Source of the DNA: Knoellia sp. p5-6-4
Lineage (GTDB): Bacteria > Actinomycetota > Actinomycetes > Actinomycetales > Dermatophilaceae
Assembly (NCBI RefSeq): GCF_029222705.1
Contig: NZ_JARGZF010000002.1
Location: forward strand, 496,001 to 560,000
Reading direction: 5' to 3'
DNA length: 64,000 bases
Part shown: positions 1-11,057 of the stretch, piece by piece
How the letters are laid out: the number at the start of each line of letters is the position of its first letter
Numbering within the stretch: position 1 is the first letter of the stretch
The notes under the pieces: model-generated
What the model was told of the DNA's origin: nothing
Seen by the model: only the letters and a program-made list of their open reading frames with translations
Databases searched by the model: none
Made by a program: the position numbers and the translations under genes

Positions 1-2
1 CC

Positions 3-842
3 AAGCCGGCCGTGCACACCCTTCCCGGCAGCTTCGCCAACGCGATGCCCGCCGCCTGGCCGGAACGAGGGCTGCTGGGCTGCAAGTGGATCAGCATCTT
101 CCCCGACAACCCGGCCCGCGGGCTGCCGACGGCGTCCGGCGTCATGGTCGTCAACGACGGCGAGACCGGCCTGCCCGTGTGCGTCATGCCGGCCGCCGAG
201 CTGACCGCTGCCCGCACCGCCGCCGTCAGCGGGGCCTGCGTGCGCCACCTGGCGCCGCCACGGCCCGGCCACGTGGCCATCACCGGCGCCGGGGTGCAGG
301 CCCGCTCGCACCTGCGCGTGCTCGAGGCCCTCGGGTGGCACGACGTGGTGGTGTGGGCCCGACGGACGGAGGCCCTCGACGCCCTGGCGGCGTGGGCGGC
401 CGAGGAGACACCCTCCGTGCGGCTGCGGAGGGCGCCCGAGCCGGCCGGGGCCGTGCGGGGAGCCGCCGTCGTCGTGACCGCCCTGTCGATCGGGCTCACC
501 GGCGCCGAGCTGGACCCGGAGTGGGTGCGCGACGACGCCCTGCTGCTGCCGCTCGACTACGCCAGCTCGGTTGGCCCGGCCCTCGCGGCGACCGCCCTGC
601 TCGCGGCCGACGACGTCGTGCAGTTCGAGGCCGTGCGGAGCCAGCGGAAGCTGGGCGACTACCCGTCGCCCACGACGTGGACCGGTGCGCTGCTCGCAGC
701 GGACACGCGGGACAGGCCCACCGGCCGCGTCGTGTGCCAAAACCTCGGCAACGGCGTGAGCGACCTCGTCGTGGCCGACGCCGTCTGGCGCGCCGCCTGC
801 GACGCGGGAGCCGGGCAGGTGGTTGACGGCGCCTCCACGTAA
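3..842 (+). CDS. Ornithine cyclodeaminase/mu-crystallin family protein (5' end outside window)
   Basis: The frame is open from base 3, so the N-terminus lies before the window. About 279 residues are visible against the family's usual 310-330, so some 40-50 are missing. The NAD(P)-binding Rossmann turn is ITGAGVQARSHL near visible residue 92, and the C-terminal family block NLGNGVSDLVVADAVW is intact. Members convert ornithine to proline, or reduce or oxidise other amino and imino acids; the sequence does not tell which substrate this one uses. It is followed after 9 bases by a phosphatase gene on the same strand, whose putative -10 hexamer overlaps this stop codon. Confidence 0.85.
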   Translation, partial: KPAVHTLPGSFANAMPAAWPERGLLGCKWISIFPDNPARGLPTASGVMVVNDGETGLPVCVMPAAELTAARTAAVSGACVRHLAPPRPGHVAITGAGVQARSHLRVLEALGWHDVVVWARRTEALDALAAWAAEETPSVRLRRAPEPAGAVRGAAVVVTALSIGLTGAELDPEWVRDDALLLPLDYASSVGPALAATALLAADDVVQFEAVRSQRKLGDYPSPTTWTGALLAADTRDRPTGRVVCQNLGNGVSDLVVADAVWRAACDAGAGQVVDGAST

Positions 843-851
843 GGTCTGGAC

Positions 852-1637
852 GTGAGCATCGGCTGGGTGGACCTCGACGGCGTCGTGAACATGCGAGATG
901 TCGGGGGTCTGCCCACCACCGACGGGCGCACCGTGCGCACCGGCCGCCTGCTTCGCTCCGACAACCTCCAGGACCTGACCGAGCGCGACGTGCGGCGGCT
1001 GATCGACGACTTCGGGGTCACCGACATCGTCGACCTGCGCAGCAACGTGGAGTACCACACCGAGGGACCCGGACCGCTGACCCGCACGCCCCTGACCCAC
1101 CACCGCCACTCGCTCTTCCGCGACGACGAGGTCGAGGTCACCGTCGAGGACGCGCTCGTGCTGCCTTGGCAGAAGGACGGGGTGCGTGAGCGCCTGGCCA
1201 GCCACGACGACGACTACTGGGCGAGCCACTACCTGGGCTACCTCGCCGACCGCCCGGACTCCGTGGCTGCGGCCCTCGCGGTCGTCGCGACGGCCCACGG
1301 GGCAACGGTCGTCCACTGCGCGGCCGGGAAGGACCGCACCGGCACGGTCGTGGGCCTGGCGCTCGCGGTGGCCGGCGTCCCAGACGAGGAGATCGTCGCC
1401 GACTACGTCGCCACCGCCGAGCGCATCGAGCGCATCATCGAGCGCCTGAGCGCCCGGCCCGCCTACGCCGACAACCTCCGCGACCGACCGCTCGAGGACC
1501 ACCTGCCCAGGCCCGAGACGATGGCGCGCATCCTCACGGTGCTCGACGAGCGGCACGGCGGCGCCGCCGGCTGGCTGGTCGAGCAGGGCTGGACCGAGGA
1601 GCAGGTGGCCGGGTTGCGTTCCAGCCTGGTGGGCTAG
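852..1637 (+). CDS. Tyrosine-protein phosphatase (MptpB/LipA-like family)
   Basis: A 261-residue protein with the cysteine phosphatase P-loop HCAAGKDRTG at residues 155-164; Cys156 is the expected nucleophile and Arg162 the phosphate ligand. The N-terminal NMRDVGGLPT...GRLLRSDNL block is typical of the Y_phosphatase3 family, which includes mycobacterial PtpB, a phosphotyrosine/lipid phosphatase. There is no signal peptide, so it is probably cytoplasmic. The GTG start is supported by TAAGGT at 840-845, six bases upstream, which fits a leaderless transcript. It converges on the next gene and both stop codons lie in one CTAG (1634-1637). The natural substrate is not evident. Confidence 0.85.
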   Translation: MSIGWVDLDGVVNMRDVGGLPTTDGRTVRTGRLLRSDNLQDLTERDVRRLIDDFGVTDIVDLRSNVEYHTEGPGPLTRTPLTHHRHSLFRDDEVEVTVEDALVLPWQKDGVRERLASHDDDYWASHYLGYLADRPDSVAAALAVVATAHGATVVHCAAGKDRTGTVVGLALAVAGVPDEEIVADYVATAERIERIIERLSARPAYADNLRDRPLEDHLPRPETMARILTVLDERHGGAAGWLVEQGWTEEQVAGLRSSLVG

Positions 1638-2101
1638 CTCGCCGGCCGGTCCGAGATGTGCAGCCGGATCACGCCCTGCACCACCGCAGTCCCGTCCTCC
1701 CGCACCCCGCGCACCCGCACGGGCACCTCCGTGCGGTCGTCGGCCCAGTCCTGCGGGTCGGTCTCGGCGACGCAGCGGATGTCGCTGGTGGCCTTGGCGG
1801 TGTAGTCGACGCTCATGCCCTTGGGGATCCACCGCCGCCCCGGCGGGATGGTCGCCTCGGCCAGGGCTCCCATCGCGGCCTCGAGGCCGTTGCAGATGGC
1901 GATGACGTGCACGGTGCCGATGTGGTTCTGCACCCGGCGCCGCTTGGCGACCGTCAGCTCGGCGTAGTTCGGTCGCAGCTCCACGAAGCGGGGCCGCGAC
2001 GTGCGGAAGTAGGGCGCGGCCTGCTCGAAGACCAGGGAGAAGAGCCGCTTGCCCTGGGGGTATGCCGTGAGGCGCCGGTAGAGGGCGTAGGTGTCCACCA
2101 T
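1634..2101 (-). CDS. Hot-dog fold thioesterase-like protein (DUF4442/PaaI-like)
   Basis: A 155-residue protein resembling DUF4442 hot-dog proteins: the stretch GTVHVIAICNGLEAAMGAL matches the helix that packs in the sheet of PaaI-type acyl-CoA thioesterases. It is a single hot-dog domain of normal length. The start at ATG 2101 is preceded seven bases upstream by TAATCT (complement of 2109-2114), so the message is probably leaderless. Hydrolysis of an acyl-CoA is the family expectation, but no substrate can be named. Near its N-terminus (LTAYPQG) it carries one copy of the abundant octamer, at 2060-2067. Confidence 0.7.
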   Translation of the reverse strand: MVDTYALYRRLTAYPQGKRLFSLVFEQAAPYFRTSRPRFVELRPNYAELTVAKRRRVQNHIGTVHVIAICNGLEAAMGALAEATIPPGRRWIPKGMSVDYTAKATSDIRCVAETDPQDWADDRTEVPVRVRGVREDGTAVVQGVIRLHISDRPAS

Positions 2102-2170
2102 GGCGACGAGATTACCCGCCAGTAACCCCGACTTTGCATGCCGGGGTTGGGGGGGTCGACGGGTGGGTCG

Positions 2171-4015
<1,845 letters not shown>

Positions 4016-4105
4016 GGGTGACACGGGTTCTTCAGACCTCTTCGGCGATTGGGGGGCGGATCGACCCATCCTCCCATGCGCAGCCGTATGCCGGTGACGC
4101 ACCGC

Positions 4106-4161
4106 TCGCGGTTCGGGGTATCGGTGCGCGCCATGGCACGCGTCGATACCCCGAACCGCGA
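4106..4161. terminator. Large palindrome, probable transcription terminator
   Basis: Perfect 18-bp inverted repeat TCGCGGTTCGGGGTATCG (4106-4123) against 4144-4161, with a 20-base centre that is itself mostly pairable around GCCATGGC. In RNA nearly the whole 56 bases can form one stem. It starts four bases after the stop of the minus-strand phosphatase gene and lies upstream of lepA, where a terminator is expected. There is no U-tract, as is common in GC-rich actinobacteria. Confidence 0.65.
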
Positions 4162-4165
4162 CAGC

Positions 4166-5443
4166 TCAGAGGCGCGAGGTGCCGTCGTAGCCGCCGGACG
4201 GGGCGGGCAGCCCGAAGAGCTCCCCGACCGTCGGCGCGACATCGAGGGTGTGCGCCACGTCGGTGCGCACCTCGCCGAACGCCACCCGGCGCGAGCCACC
4301 GGCGAGGAAGAACGGGATCGGCTCGGTGGCGGGGTGCCCGTGGTTGCCCGGGATCGGGTTGGACCAGACCGCGGGGTCACTGAACCGCCAGCCCGCCTTG
4401 CAGTAGGCGACGACGTCACCGGCCTCGGGGCCGAGCCGCAGGTCGGACGGCACATGGGTCGACAGCACGCCGGCCACTCCCCCGGCGACCTCGCGCATCC
4501 GGGTCACCGCCGCGGCGCGGTCGGCGTCGGCGCCGGTCCAGTAGAGGAGGTCGGCGCCGCCGTTCTGCGCGACCTCCACGCGGCCGGTGAGCAGGGGGTC
4601 GGCCTCGAGCGCCGGGGCGAGCGACACGACGCGGGTGGGCACCGACCAGTCCATCGAGTGGTCCGCGAGCACGACGAGCACCGAGCTCTCCCACCGGCCG
4701 GTGTCCTTCAGGTGCTGGACGAACCGGCCCACCTGCTGGTCGGTGGAGGCCAGCGCGGCGGTCCGGGCCGCGGCCAGCGTCGTCGAGCCCGTGAGGTCGG
4801 AGTGCCCGACCCGGTCGATGTCACCGAGGTTGGTGAACACGAGGTCGGGGTCGACGCTGTCGACCATGGAGATGAGGGCGTCCGTGGTGAAGGCGTCCGG
4901 CGCGTGGTTGGTGACGGGCACCAGCGGCGAGGGCTCCCAGCGGTAGGTCGCGCGGGTCCCGAAGATCCCGTAGAGGTACGTCTTCGACAGCACGGTGCCG
5001 GTGCGGTGGCCGGCGGCGTTCAGCCGCTCGAGGAGCGTCGGGAACCGCAGGTCGCTGGGCCGGTCCAGGTTGCGCTCGGCGCCCTCGCTGCGGTCGAAGA
5101 CCGCGTTGGCCGGCACGCCGCTGCGGTCGGGACGCACGCCCGTCATCATCATCACGTGGTTGGGGATGGTCTCCATCACCGGCAGCGAACGGGCGTTCGG
5201 GTACCACGTGCCGGCCTGGCGCAACGCATGCAGGTTCGGCGTCAGGTCGGCCGTCACCTCGTCGGGACGGCAGCCGTCCGTGACGAGCACGTAGACACGG
5301 GTGCGGGCGTCCGCCGCCGCGGCGGCGAGGGGCGCGCCGGCGGCCGCCGAGAGCACCACGACGCCGCCGAGGGCACCGGCGGCGCGCAGGAAGGTGCGGC
5401 GCGACGTGGCGCCACCGTGCGGCACACCGGCCTGCGGGGTCAT
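4166..5443 (-). CDS. Tat-exported alkaline phosphatase superfamily hydrolase
   Basis: A 425-residue protein from ATG 5443, chosen because it forms an ATGA overlap with the upstream gene. A twin-arginine signal, [10 protein letters not shown] (residues 14-23), precedes a hydrophobic segment, so the protein should be exported folded. The body resembles the type I phosphodiesterase/nucleotide pyrophosphatase branch: [11 protein letters not shown] has the first metal-binding Asp, [12 protein letters not shown] supplies the Thr nucleophile region, and LADHSMDW and NHGHPA give later metal ligands. It is translationally coupled to the PhoD-like gene, so both probably release phosphate outside the membrane. 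No PHO box was recognised. The exact ester hydrolysed is unknown. Confidence 0.8.
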   Translation of the reverse strand: MTPQAGVPHGGATSRRTFLRAAGALGGVVVLSAAAGAPLAAAAADARTRVYVLVTDGCRPDEVTADLTPNLHALRQAGTWYPNARSLPVMETIPNHVMMMTGVRPDRSGVPANAVFDRSEGAERNLDRPSDLRFPTLLERLNAAGHRTGTVLSKTYLYGIFGTRATYRWEPSPLVPVTNHAPDAFTTDALISMVDSVDPDLVFTNLGDIDRVGHSDLTGSTTLAAARTAALASTDQQVGRFVQHLKDTGRWESSVLVVLADHSMDWSVPTRVVSLAPALEADPLLTGRVEVAQNGGADLLYWTGADADRAAAVTRMREVAGGVAGVLSTHVPSDLRLGPEAGDVVAYCKAGWRFSDPAVWSNPIPGNHGHPATEPIPFFLAGGSRRVAFGEVRTDVAHTLDVAPTVGELFGLPAPSGGYDGTSRL

Positions 5444-7140
5444 CGCGCCTCCCCCGTCGCCGCGGTGAGCTTGTTGCTGCCGACGGCCACCTTCCAGCCC
5501 GTCGACCACGTCGAGGTGGCCGCCTGGTCCGTGCGGTCGCTGGTGACGTACCAGTCCATCTGGGCCTCCTGGGGGGTGATCGTGAGCACGGAGTAGCCGT
5601 GGCTGTCGAAGTCGAGGTACTTCACGTGGCGGTTGCCGGCCTTGATCGCGTCCTCGACGGCGAGCGAACTGGTGCGCGGCGGTGACCCGGTGAGGTCGTC
5701 GAGGTTGTTGGACGTCACCGAGGTGGCGACCAGCTCGACGCCGACCGTGCGGCTGAGCGGGTAGGTGCCCGGGTCGACCGGCAGCTCGCAGGCCCAGGCC
5801 GAGTGGATGTCACCGGTGAGGAAGAGGGTGTTGGCGATGCCTCGGTCGGCGAGGAAGTCGACGAGCTCGCGGCGGTCGGCCGTGTAGCCGTCCCACTGGT
5901 CGACGTTGTAGGCCACGCCGTCGGGGGGAAGGATGCCGGTCATGTCGGCGATGGGGCCGGCGACGTGCTGGTCGAGCGGCGGGAAGAGGACGGGGCTGAC
6001 CATCACCGGGTTGCCGACGAGCTTCCAGGTGGCGTCGTTGTCAGCGAGGCGGTCCCTGAGGAACTGCATCTGCGCGTCGCCGGTGATGGTCCGGGACGGG
6101 TCGCCGGTGGAGCCCGGGTCGGTGGTGGCGGCCTGCTGGCTGCGGTAGCTGCGCAGGTCGAGCATGGTCAGGTCGGCGAGCCGGCCGAACTGCAGGTGGC
6201 GGTAGACCTGCACGCCGTCGCCGGCCACAGCCGTGCCGGAGAGCCGGACCGGCATCCACTCGTCGTATGCCGTGCGCGCCACGGCTTTGCGGGTGGCCCA
6301 GCCGCCCTCGTCGGGCTGGTGGTTCTCGGCGCCACCGGACCAGGCGTCGTTGGCGGTCTCGTGGTCGTCCCAGGTGGTGACCCACGGCACGGCCGCGTGG
6401 AGGGCCTGCAGGTCGGGGTCGGTCTTGTACTGCGCATGGCGCCGGCGGTAGTCGGCCAGCGACACCATCTCGTGGGTCGGCTCGTGGGCGCGGACGACGC
6501 GGTTGGACTGGCCGTTGGCGTACTCGCCCGTGCCGTACTCGTAGAGGTAGTCACCCATGTGCAGCACCGCGTCGAGGTCGCCGCGGGCCGCGAGGTGGCG
6601 GTAGGCCGAGAAGTAGCCCGCCTCCCAGTTGGAGCACGAGACCAGGGCGAGGCGGAGCCGGGCGGGCGCGGCGGTGGGCGCCGGTGCGGTGCGGGTGCGG
6701 CCGACCGGTGAGGTCGCACGGTCGAGCGTGAAGCGGTACCAGTGGTCGGTCGCGGGGGCCAGCCCCTTGGCGTCGACCTTGACGGTGTGGTCGCGCTCCG
6801 GGCCGGTCGCCGTCGAGCCCTGCGCGACGACCCGGCGGAACTCGGGGTCGGTGGCCACCTGCCAGCCGACGGCGACCCGCGGGCCGGTGCCCGAGCCCGG
6901 CAGGGCGTCGGAGGTGGGGGTCACGCGGGTCCACAACACCACGGCGTCGGGAAGCGGGTCACCGGACGCAACTCCGTGGCGGAAGACGTGGGTGGCGTCA
7001 GCGCCGGTTGAGCTGCCGGCGGTCGTGCTGCGGGTGGTCGGGGCGGCTGTCGCAGCCTGGGCGAGCACGCCGCCGGCACCGAGGGTGCCCGCGGCCGCCG
7101 CCGAGCCGGCGAGGAAGGTCCGTCGTTCGATCATGGTCAC
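5440..7140 (-). CDS. phoD: PhoD-family alkaline phosphatase (Tat-exported)
   Basis: A 566-residue protein with a Tat signal ([15 protein letters not shown] at the N-terminus) and the PhoD order: an N-terminal beta domain ([21 protein letters not shown]), then the metallophosphatase core with [42 protein letters not shown] and LTGDIHSAW. These contain the Fe/Ca-binding residues of PhoD phosphodiesterase/phosphomonoesterases. GTG 7140 and ATG 7134 are both possible starts; a GAGG lies just upstream. Its stop overlaps the start of the next phosphatase (ATGA, 5440-5443). The pair is likely to scavenge organic phosphate; regulation is not visible. Confidence 0.9.
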   Translation of the reverse strand: MTMIERRTFLAGSAAAAGTLGAGGVLAQAATAAPTTRSTTAGSSTGADATHVFRHGVASGDPLPDAVVLWTRVTPTSDALPGSGTGPRVAVGWQVATDPEFRRVVAQGSTATGPERDHTVKVDAKGLAPATDHWYRFTLDRATSPVGRTRTAPAPTAAPARLRLALVSCSNWEAGYFSAYRHLAARGDLDAVLHMGDYLYEYGTGEYANGQSNRVVRAHEPTHEMVSLADYRRRHAQYKTDPDLQALHAAVPWVTTWDDHETANDAWSGGAENHQPDEGGWATRKAVARTAYDEWMPVRLSGTAVAGDGVQVYRHLQFGRLADLTMLDLRSYRSQQAATTDPGSTGDPSRTITGDAQMQFLRDRLADNDATWKLVGNPVMVSPVLFPPLDQHVAGPIADMTGILPPDGVAYNVDQWDGYTADRRELVDFLADRGIANTLFLTGDIHSAWACELPVDPGTYPLSRTVGVELVATSVTSNNLDDLTGSPPRTSSLAVEDAIKAGNRHVKYLDFDSHGYSVLTITPQEAQMDWYVTSDRTDQAATSTWSTGWKVAVGSNKLTAATGEAR

Positions 7141-7202
7141 GCAGCCTCAACGAGGCGGGTTGCGTGCGGGTGACGGGATCGGCGGGAGGGTTCACGCGGT
7201 GT

Positions 7203-8414
7203 TCACCCGCCGGCCACGGAGGCCAGCGCGCCGGGCGCGTCCGCGGTTGCCGCCCGGGTCTCGCGGCGCTGGGCCAGCCCCGAGACGACCGCCAGGCCGA
7301 CTCCGAGCACGGCGAGGGCTGCGCCCACCCGGGAGGGCCACTCGTAGCCGAGCCCGGCGGCGAGCACGACCGAGCCGAGCCAGGCTCCGAGGGCGTTGGC
7401 GATGTTGAGGCTCGAGTGGTTGAGTGCGGCGGCCAGCGACTGGCCCTCGTGGGCGACGTCCATGAGCCGGGTCTGCAACATCGGCACGAGGATGCTCGGC
7501 AGCAGGCCGAGCAGGAACACCATGGTGACCGCGAGCACCGGCTGGCGGGTCGCGAAGCCGAACACGCTCAGCATCACCGCGATGAGGCCGAGCGTGACGA
7601 CGATGCCCCGCATGAGCCCGCGACGCGCGACCCGGCCCGAGAGCGTGGTTCCGACCGTCATGCCCACGCCGTAGACCGCCAGCACCACCGGGATGGCCGC
7701 GGTCGGCAGCCCGGCGAGCTCGGTCATGGTCGGCGAGATGTAGGCGTACGTGGCGAACATGCCGCCGAAGCCGACGGTGCCGATGCCGAGCGCGAGCCAG
7801 ACCTGCGGCTTGTGGAGGGCGCGCAGCTCTGCCCGCACCGACTCCTCGCCGGTGACCGCCGTGAAGGGCACCCAGCGCCACACCGCGAGAACGGTGAGCA
7901 GCGCGATGACGCCCACCGCGGCATACGGCCACTGCCAGCCGAGGTCCTGCCCGAGCTTGGTGGTCAGCGGGACGCCCACGATGTTGGCCACCGTCAGGCC
8001 GGTCAGCACCATCGCCACCGCCCAGGTGCGCTTGTGCAGGGGCACCAACGACGCCGCGACGAGGGAGGCGATGCCGAAGTAGGCGCCGTGCGGCAGCCCG
8101 GCGGTGAAGCGGGCAGCCATGAGGGTCGGGTAGGTCGGCGCGAGGGCCGAGGCGACGTGGGCCACCGCGAAGGCCGCCATGAGCCAGAGCAGCAGGTGCT
8201 TGCGGGGCAGCTTCGCACCCAGTGCCGCCAGCAGCGGTGCCCCGACGACCACGCCCGCGGCGTAGGCGGACACGACGTGCCCGGCGGTCGGGATGTCGAT
8301 GCCCACGCCCGCGGCCACCTCGGGCAGCAGACCCATGGTGACGAACTCGGTGGTGCCGATGGCGAAGCCACCGGTGGCCAGCGCGAGCAGGGCCAGTCGG
8401 GGGTGCGCGCTCAC
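7203..8414 (-). CDS. MFS transporter, DHA1 (AraJ/chloramphenicol-resistance-like) family
   Basis: A 403-residue membrane protein with about 12 predicted segments. FAIGTTEFVTMGLLPEVA is the characteristic first-helix signature of the AraJ/YdeA/Cml branch of drug:H+ antiporters, and the loop between helices 2 and 3 reads LGAKLPRKHLL. It overlaps the ATPase gene upstream by GTGA (8411-8414), so it is the last gene of the iron-transport transcription unit. That position would place it under iron control and suggests export of a small molecule related to iron supply, but this is inference from position only. No substrate is evident. Confidence 0.82.
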   Translation of the reverse strand: MSAHPRLALLALATGGFAIGTTEFVTMGLLPEVAAGVGIDIPTAGHVVSAYAAGVVVGAPLLAALGAKLPRKHLLLWLMAAFAVAHVASALAPTYPTLMAARFTAGLPHGAYFGIASLVAASLVPLHKRTWAVAMVLTGLTVANIVGVPLTTKLGQDLGWQWPYAAVGVIALLTVLAVWRWVPFTAVTGEESVRAELRALHKPQVWLALGIGTVGFGGMFATYAYISPTMTELAGLPTAAIPVVLAVYGVGMTVGTTLSGRVARRGLMRGIVVTLGLIAVMLSVFGFATRQPVLAVTMVFLLGLLPSILVPMLQTRLMDVAHEGQSLAAALNHSSLNIANALGAWLGSVVLAAGLGYEWPSRVGAALAVLGVGLAVVSGLAQRRETRAATADAPGALASVAGG

Positions 8415-9466
8415 GCGCGGTCCGCGAAGAACAGCCCGGGGCCCTCGACGGTGACGCGGACCCGGTCACCGACCGTGGCCGTGGGCCCGGTGGTGCGGAC
8501 CAGCAGCCGCACCCCCGCCGACTCCTCGAGCAGCACGGCGACGGTGGCGTCGTGCCCGTGGAACGAGACCGTCTCGACCTGCGCGGGCACGCCCGCACCG
8601 GTGTCGCCGCGGTGCAGCCGCAGCTGCTCGGGGCGCAGCGCCAGCACTCCGGACGACCCGGTGGCTGCCGTATGCCGTTCGGCCGGCACCGCGACGACGT
8701 CACCGAGCACCGTGTGCGCCGCCGTGCCCTCGAGCCGCGCGGGCAGCTCGACGAGCTGGCCGACGAACCGGGCGACCCCGAGGTCGACCGGGCCGGTGTA
8801 GACCTGCTCGGGCGAGGCGTGCATGCGCACCACGCCGTCGTCCATCACGGCGACGGTGTCGGCCATCGAGAGCGCCTCGTCCTGGTCGTGGGTCACCAGC
8901 ACGGCCGTGGCGTCGGTCGCCGACAGCGCGGTGCGCACGTCCGCACGGATGGACCCGCGCAGCCCGGCGTCGAGCGCGGAGAACGGCTCGTCGAGCAGGA
9001 CCAGCCGCGGGTTCGGGGCGAGGGCCCGGGCCAGGGCGACGCGCTGCTGCTGGCCGCCGGACAGCTCGTCGGGCCGGCGCTTGGCGTAGCCGGCCAGGCC
9101 GACGAGCTCGAGCACCTCGGCGACACGCCTGCTGCCGCGGCGCTGGTCGCGCGGCAGGCCGAAGGCGACGTTGCCGGCGACGTCGAGGTGCGGGAAGAGG
9201 GAGCCCTCCTGGGGCACGAGCGAGACGCCTCGGCGCTCGGGCGGCACGTCGGTGCCCGGGCCGAAGAGCACCTGGTTGTCGACCATCACGGTGCCGGAGT
9301 CGGGGCGAACGAAGCCGGCCACGGCCCGCAGCAGGGTCGTCTTGCCGCAGCCGGAGGGGCCGAGCACCGCCGTCAGGGTGCCCTGCGGCACGTCGAGGTC
9401 GACTCCCCGCAGGACGGTCGTGTCGCCGAACGAGGCGTGCAGGTCACGGATGGTCAGCGCGCTCAC
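8411..9466 (-). CDS. fbpC: Ferric iron ABC transporter, ATP-binding subunit
   Basis: 351 residues. The chosen start is GTG 9466, which overlaps the permease stop as GTGA (9463-9466). Walker A GPSGCGKTT is at residues 36-44, followed by the signature LSGGQQQRVALARAL, Walker B LVLLDEPFSALDAG and the switch His in LVTHDQDEALS. The C-terminal TOBE-like regulatory part (VLALRPEQLRLHRG) is typical of FbpC/PotA-type importers. It energises uptake through the adjacent permease. One octamer copy (8670-8677) falls here in an unusual phase and makes a rare CAT His codon. Confidence 0.9.
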   Translation of the reverse strand: MSALTIRDLHASFGDTTVLRGVDLDVPQGTLTAVLGPSGCGKTTLLRAVAGFVRPDSGTVMVDNQVLFGPGTDVPPERRGVSLVPQEGSLFPHLDVAGNVAFGLPRDQRRGSRRVAEVLELVGLAGYAKRRPDELSGGQQQRVALARALAPNPRLVLLDEPFSALDAGLRGSIRADVRTALSATDATAVLVTHDQDEALSMADTVAVMDDGVVRMHASPEQVYTGPVDLGVARFVGQLVELPARLEGTAAHTVLGDVVAVPAERHTAATGSSGVLALRPEQLRLHRGDTGAGVPAQVETVSFHGHDATVAVLLEESAGVRLLVRTTGPTATVGDRVRVTVEGPGLFFADRA

Positions 9467-10995
9467 GACAGGTCCGCCTCGCCGACACGCTGCGATCTCA
9501 TGAGGGCAAGCGTAGGCAGCACCGCGAGCACCACGAGGGCCAGCCCATAGGGTGCCGCCGCGCCGTAGGCGGCCACGCCGGTCTCGGTCCAGAGGCTGGT
9601 CGCCAGGGTGTCGGCGCCGGTGGGTCGCAGCAGCAGCGTGGCCGGCAGCTCCTTCATGCAGGTGAGCAGCACGAGGGCGGCGCCCGCGCCGATGCCCGGT
9701 GCCGCCAGCGGCAGGGTCACCCGCCGCAGGACCTGCCACGGGGTGCTGCCCAGGCTGCGGGCCGCCTCCTCGGTGCGCACCGGGCTCATCGTCACTGCCG
9801 ACCGCACGGCCCCGATCGCCGCGGGGACGAACAGCACGGCATACGCGAGCACGAGCAGCGGGGTGCGCTGGTAGATGGGCTGGGCCACCCGCGCCCCGAA
9901 GAACACGAGGGCGAGCGCGACCACGATGCCCGGCAGCGCGTGGCCGGCGAAGGAGGCGTGCTCGATGAGGGCCGTGCTGCGGCCGCGGTGGCGCGCAGCC
10001 AGGACGCCGACGGGGATCGCCAGGGCGGTGCAGAACACCGCGCCGAGCAGGGCGAACCAGAAGGTGTTGAGCGCGCTCGCCAGCAGGTCGGGCACGTCGA
10101 CGCCGGCCGACAGGCCGGTGGCGAACCAGTAGAGGAGCGACGCGATGGGGAAGACGAGCGCGACCGCGACGACCACCCCGGCGAGGGTGGCGGCCGGCCA
10201 GCGCAGGCGACCCAGCCCGACGAGGTGCGGGCGGCGCGACACGCCCCCGCCGACCCGCGCGTGCTCGGTGCCGCGCCGGGTGCGCGCCTCCGCCACGGTG
10301 ATGGCGACGGTGATGACGACCAGGAGCAGGGACAGCACGGCGGCCGGAGTGCGGTCGAAGCTCGAGCGGTAGGACGCGTGGATGACGCGGGTGAACGCGT
10401 CGAAGCGCAGCAGCGACGGGGCCCCGAAGTCGCTGAGCGCGTACAGCGCGACGAGCAGCGCGCCGGAGGCCGCGGCGGGGCGCAGCTGCCGCGCCGTCAC
10501 CGACCAGAAGGTGTTCCACGGCGACCGGCCGAGCGAGCGGGCCACCTCCTCCACGGACGGGTCGATGCGGCGCATCGCGGCCGCGACGGGCAGGTAGACG
10601 TAGGGGTAGCAGCACGCGGTCAGCACCAGCACCGTGCCGCCGAAGCCGCTGACCGAGGGGAAGGCAGAGATCCAGGCGAAGGCCGCGACGTAGCTGGGGA
10701 TCGCCAGTGGCAGGGCGGCCGTCACGGCCAGGAGGCGGCGTCCCGGCAGGTTGGTGCGGGTGGCCAGGATCGCCAGGCCGACCCCGACGGCGAGGCTGAG
10801 CGCGGTGACCGTGCCGGCCAGGGCGAGGCTGCGCAGCACCAGGGTCAGGGTCCGCTCGCGCACCACGATGTCCCAGACCCGCTCGGGACCGGCCTCACCG
10901 GCACGCACCAGCAGGTAGCCGATCGGCAGCAGCGCCACCAGCGCGGTGACGAGGCCCGGGGCCAGCAGCATCCACGGCGCCCGCCGCCCGCGCAC
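9463..10995 (-). CDS. fbpB: Ferric iron ABC transporter, permease subunit (fused double permease)
   Basis: About 510 residues with two tandem BPD-type permease halves, as in FbpB/SfuB. The first EAA loop is EEVARSLGRSPWNTFWSV and the second is EEAARSLGSTPWQVLRRV, each of which contacts the ATPase. Roughly 12 membrane segments are visible. The start is uncertain: GTG 10995 is the first conventional codon in a good context, while a CTG at 11061 would give a CTGA overlap with the binding-protein gene. Gene order (binding protein, permease, ATPase, GTGA overlap) shows one transcription unit starting at the iron box. Confidence 0.88.
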   Translation of the reverse strand: MRGRRAPWMLLAPGLVTALVALLPIGYLLVRAGEAGPERVWDIVVRERTLTLVLRSLALAGTVTALSLAVGVGLAILATRTNLPGRRLLAVTAALPLAIPSYVAAFAWISAFPSVSGFGGTVLVLTACCYPYVYLPVAAAMRRIDPSVEEVARSLGRSPWNTFWSVTARQLRPAAASGALLVALYALSDFGAPSLLRFDAFTRVIHASYRSSFDRTPAAVLSLLLVVITVAITVAEARTRRGTEHARVGGGVSRRPHLVGLGRLRWPAATLAGVVVAVALVFPIASLLYWFATGLSAGVDVPDLLASALNTFWFALLGAVFCTALAIPVGVLAARHRGRSTALIEHASFAGHALPGIVVALALVFFGARVAQPIYQRTPLLVLAYAVLFVPAAIGAVRSAVTMSPVRTEEAARSLGSTPWQVLRRVTLPLAAPGIGAGAALVLLTCMKELPATLLLRPTGADTLATSLWTETGVAAYGAAAPYGLALVVLAVLPTLALMRSQRVGEADLS

Positions 10996-11057
10996 GCCCG
11001 AGCGGACCCCCGTCCGCGTCAGCGGGTCGGGGGCCCGTTCGGTCAGCAGGTCGGCGC

